From assembly GCA_003024985.2 (NCBI GenBank), contig PXIH01S0020581.1: a stretch of 10,050 nt of DNA. One strand, written 5' to 3'. Both the position numbers and the translations under genes were made by a program. A model generated the notes under the pieces. It was not told the DNA's origin and did not search any database. It worked only from the letters and a program-made list of their open reading frames with translations. Origin of the DNA: Euperipatoides rowelli (lineage: Eukaryota; Onychophora; Udeonychophora; Euonychophora; Peripatopsidae). Shown here piece after piece: positions 8,098 to 10,050 of the stretch (position 1 is its first letter; every line of letters starts with the position of its first letter).

Positions 8098-8119
8098 TTG
8101 TTTTCAAATTTGAAAACAA
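8098..8119. repeat. Perfect 22-bp palindrome
   Basis: TTGTTTTCAAA followed directly by TTTGAAAACAA forms a perfect inverted repeat with no spacer. It lies between the gag and pol remnants. No function is evident, and AT-rich palindromes of this size can arise by chance or slippage. Confidence 0.75.
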
Positions 8120-8152
8120 TTTAGAATGAATACAATATCATGTTATTTTGTG

Positions 8153-8398
8153 TTAAGAGGTTATTACAGTAACCAATAGTGTCTCATGTCTTGTCAACCT
8201 GATAATTTTATTATTGTATAAGTCATGATACAAGTCTTCAGCTAGGTAGTTGTATTTGGAACTGACAGTAGAATCATTAGAAATGTGATGACTTTCAATT
8301 GACATCATATAATGTTTTAATTTCTTCAAACCTGACAGCTTAAATTTAATCCTAGTGGCAATGGTAATAGTCATTAAAAGTTGATGATTTTCATTGAC
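8153..8398 (-). pseudogene. C-terminal gag segment of the retrotransposon
   Basis: A minus-strand open stretch runs from the edge of the inserted element to a stop at 8153, with IATRIKFKLSGLKKLKH near its start. Its reading frame continues that of the gag fragment at 9244-9640 once the 845-bp insertion and one copy of the target duplication are discounted. No CCHC zinc knuckle is visible. The gag identity rests on continuity with the other fragment and on position. Confidence 0.5.
8394..8398. repeat. Probable left target duplication of the nested element
   Basis: TTGAC abuts the left end of the inverted-repeat element and matches TTAAC at 9244-9248 in four of five positions. An original TTAA target is possible. 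Confidence 0.5.
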
Positions 8399-8414
8399 CT
8401 TCGAGCGAGCATGC

Positions 8415-8433
8415 TGTCGTAAATTTTACGACA
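8415..8433. repeat. 19-bp perfect palindrome near the left end of the nested element
   Basis: TGTCGTAAA and TTTACGACA flank a single central T. The TTTACGACA half recurs at 8602-8610 and, slightly changed, at 9193-9201, so it looks like a family-specific terminal motif and possibly a protein-binding site. Confidence 0.75.
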
Positions 8434-8597
8434 AATTCAATTTTTTATAAAATGTGTATGTGTATGGTCTTTTGGGTTTATCTCTGCCTTCTATTCCTAA
8501 AACTAACTCTCCACTCAATATTTGTAGGTTTTTACCATGCACATAGCCCATTTTATAGTTATTTTTTAGAATTATATGTAAAAACATGTCAAGATAT

Positions 8598-8620
8598 AAA
8601 TTTTACGACATGCGCCCGCT
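8598..8620. repeat. Internal copy of the element end
   Basis: AAATTTTACGACA followed by TGCGCCCGCT is close to the inverted image of 8404-8427 and also resembles the right end of the element. It suggests a nested 217-bp unit (8404-8620) within the larger block. Confidence 0.6.
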
Positions 8621-8811
8621 GATGTAATAATTTTGACTTTCAGGTAGTGTAATACAAATATTATAAAACATTTAGGAATAAACTTATACATTTTTAAATC
8701 AGAATTTAATGGTAGATTTTAAAAATCAAAACCAAAAAATTATATCTCCAGTGACAGAGAAACAGTAATGAAAAATGTAAGATAAACTGGCTTTTTTTTA
8801 TATATACTGTA

Positions 8812-9089
8812 GCTGACATTTAGAAAAAAAAATCATAAAGAAAAATCTGTTTGTTAGAATTCTTTTTTCTTTATATATTAAAATTCCTGATAAAACATAG
8901 AGCTGAAAATACTATTAAGTTTTTTTATATCTGTTATAGATTTTGAAATATTTAACATAATGTATTATATGAACATACAGTAAATACGAGCATAATGAAT
9001 GCCGACATTAGAAAAAAAAATCATTAAAAAAAATCTGTCAGTTGGAAATCATTTCTGTTTATATATTATAATTTAAATGTGATAGTATA
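8812..9089. repeat. Direct repeat pair (about 88 bp, 189-bp offset) in the nested element
   Basis: The copies at 8812-8899 and 9001-9089 share GC(T/C)GACATT, a run of A, AATCAT, more A, AATCTGT and a later TTTATATATTA. Similarity is high in the first 38 bases and decays afterwards. This indicates an old internal duplication. Confidence 0.72.
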
Positions 9090-9243
9090 ATAAATTTTCA
9101 CTATTCAATTAAATATATTTAGTTTATTTTTCTAATTTCATTATTATACATATTTAGAAACTTTTATACATAGGATTCTATGAATTGTAAAAATTACGAC
9201 ACACGACCGTCATGTTAAAAATTTGTGTGCGCCAGCTCGAAAG

Positions 9244-9248
9244 TTAAC
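9244..9248. repeat. Probable right target duplication of the nested element
   Basis: TTAAC follows the right end and pairs with TTGAC at 8394-8398. Confidence 0.5.
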
Positions 9249-9640
9249 TATTCTATATTTTAGACTATCATTAAGACCATTTAAGAACAACTTTTTTTAC
9301 ATTTTTAATCCTATATCCACAGCCCTGTAATCAATCTCATTTTCATTAACATCTATATGCAAAAATTCCAATCAATTAGCAAGTTCCTCCACTGAGTCGC
9401 CAAAGTTCTGTTTGTATGCCAGTAACCAACCATGTTAGAGTAGCACCATCAACTTTTGAACCCTCTTAGAGCTTAACCATAACATTTTTAATAGTTTCTT
9501 AGTTTAAGGCAAGTTTAATTATGGAATTTTTCCTGAACAATTCTAAAGCTTGACGTTTTAACTTTGTATGAATTACAATCTTACACACTTCTAAATTCCA
9601 TCTGGCTAGCAATGCTATTTTGGTTACCTCATCAAAAAAA
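9244..9640 (-). pseudogene. N-terminal gag/capsid-like segment of the retrotransposon
   Basis: Minus-strand fragments read IALLARWNLEVCKIVIHTKL (about 9630-9570) and SKVDGATLTWLVTGIQ, then in another frame FGDSVEELAN and FLNGLNDSLKYRIV (9287-9246). The last resembles the conserved 'F..GL...lk..v' segment of Ty3/gypsy capsid. The pattern 'QxxxESVxxLAxRL' expected just before it fits as well. At least two frame changes and several stops are present. The segment stops at the nested element and resumes beyond it at 8398. Gag would package the element RNA. Confidence 0.65.
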
Positions 9641-9717
9641 AATAGAGCTACTAAAAATTTTCACTTTTTTCATCTGTAAAACAATGTATCAAATGTATAA
9701 ATTTGCTAACATTATTT

Positions 9718-9930
9718 GAAGAAGATGAAGAAGACAAAGATGAAAAAGATGTAGAAACAAAGAAGATGAAGAAAACAAAGAAGACTTAGAAGATAAAGAG
9801 GAAGAAGAAAACACAAAAGATGTCAAAGATGAAGAAAACAAATACTTAGAAGATGAAGAAAAAGAGGAAGAAGACACAAGATGATGAAGAAGAGGAATAC
9901 AAAGAAGAGGAAGAAGATGAAGATGAAAAT
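9718..9930 (+). repeat. Imperfect GAA/GAT purine-rich repeat, acidic-tract-like
   Basis: On the plus strand this is almost pure purine, with repeated GAAGAAGAT, GAAGAAAACAAA and GAGGAAGAAGA. Longer units starting GATGAAGAA occur at 9724, 9765 and 9828. Translated, it gives Glu/Asp/Lys-rich stretches (EEDEEDKDEKDVETK, then EENKEDLEDKEEEENTKD) but each frame closes and another opens, ending at a TAA at 9934-9936. It could be a microsatellite or a decayed acidic coding tract. It lies just beyond the 5' side of gag. The minus-strand serine-rich ORF at 9689-9877 is its shadow. Confidence 0.75.
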
Positions 9931-9936
9931 CAATAA

Positions 9937-10050
9937 ATAATCATGATCATGATAATAATAATGTATTTATTTATTCAAAATTAACTATTTTTAAGAAATT
10001 ATTGCAAAACCCAGACATTTCTAATATTTTAAAAAATTCTCCCAAATGGG
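9937..10050. other. AT-rich edge, nothing recognised
   Basis: This is the place where a 5' LTR or primer binding site of the retrotransposon might lie, but no tRNA-complementary site or copy of left-hand sequence could be seen. Confidence 0.5.

Larger units (their letters stand above)
8399..9243. mobile_element. Inverted-repeat (MITE-like) element nested in gag, unrecognised family
   Basis: The 845-bp block starts CTTCGAGCGAGCATGC and ends, read inverted, CTTTCGAGCTGGCGCAC. These are imperfect terminal inverted repeats of about 15 bp. Gag-like sequence continues in frame on both sides, which fixes the insertion. The interior has no open frame, is AT-rich and carries a direct repeat. Copies of a TTTACGACA + GCGC-rich motif occur at both ends and internally (8415-8433, 8598-8620, 9193-9211). 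It may be a composite of two related elements. The ends do not match the hAT element at 2356-3120, and I do not recognise the superfamily. Confidence 0.68.
4700..9660 (-). mobile_element. Decayed Ty3/gypsy-like LTR retrotransposon, split by a nested element
   Basis: Minus-strand remnants occur in the order gag, reverse transcriptase, RNase H, a second RNase H, integrase. RT-RNase H-integrase is the Ty3/gypsy order, and the RT and integrase motifs are of that type. Many stops and frameshifts, several lost catalytic residues and an inverted duplication show that it is long dead. No LTR, primer binding site or polypurine tract could be identified, so both ends are approximate and the left end is soft. 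It lies in an intron in the same orientation as the host gene. The gag segment is interrupted by an 845-bp inverted-repeat element at 8399-9243, which must have inserted later. Confidence 0.85.

Noticed and set aside
9689-9877. Minus-strand serine-rich ORF
   Set aside because: It is the complement of the GAA/GAT repeat. Poly-Ser/Phe comes from the TTC/TCT repeat.
3983-10050. A pair of LTRs flanking the Ty3/gypsy relic
   Set aside because: No long direct repeat with TG...CA ends could be seen between the left flank (3983-4700) and the right edge. The 5' LTR may lie beyond the window or have decayed.

Overview
The window looks like part of an AT-rich invertebrate (metazoan) nuclear genome. The evidence is a minus-strand gene with GT-AG introns and phase-1 exons encoding extracellular-matrix modules, set in long introns packed with decayed transposons. 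The lineage cannot be fixed from the sequence. There are no bacterial genes, operons, rRNA genes, tRNA genes or CRISPR arrays.

Host gene: three exons on the minus strand, in transcription order 3982-3842, 3744-3694 and 290-162. All are symmetrical phase 1-1 exons and splice together in frame. The first two encode one eight-cysteine domain with a CC doublet, the pattern of the 'hybrid' domain of fibrillins and latent TGF-beta binding proteins. The third encodes a complete six-cysteine calcium-binding EGF domain. The gene continues beyond both window edges, so this is an internal slice of a fibrillin/LTBP-like secreted protein.

The 3.4-kb intron 291-3693 holds a plus-strand non-LTR retrotransposon reverse transcriptase relic (about 1075-2160) and a 765-bp non-autonomous hAT-type DNA transposon (2356-3120). 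The hAT element has 15-bp terminal inverted repeats, an 8-bp target duplication and a six-unit subterminal repeat array.

Upstream of exon 3982, about 4700-9660 is a decayed Ty3/gypsy-like LTR retrotransposon on the minus strand, in the same orientation as the host gene. Its order is gag (9640-9244, then 8393-8153), a pol N-terminal region, reverse transcriptase (7810-7040), its own RNase H relic (6900-6600), a second cellular-type RNase HI domain (6465-6079), integrase (5840-5000) and a possible pol tail. No LTRs were found. It carries stops, frameshifts, lost catalytic residues and a 32-bp inverted duplication. Its gag is split by a separate 845-bp inverted-repeat element (8399-9243).

The right end (9718-9930) is an imperfect GAA/GAT repeat with the coding character of an acidic tract broken across frames. 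The points most worth following are the dual RNase H architecture, the inverted-repeat element of unrecognised family inside gag, and the snap-back inverted duplication in pol.
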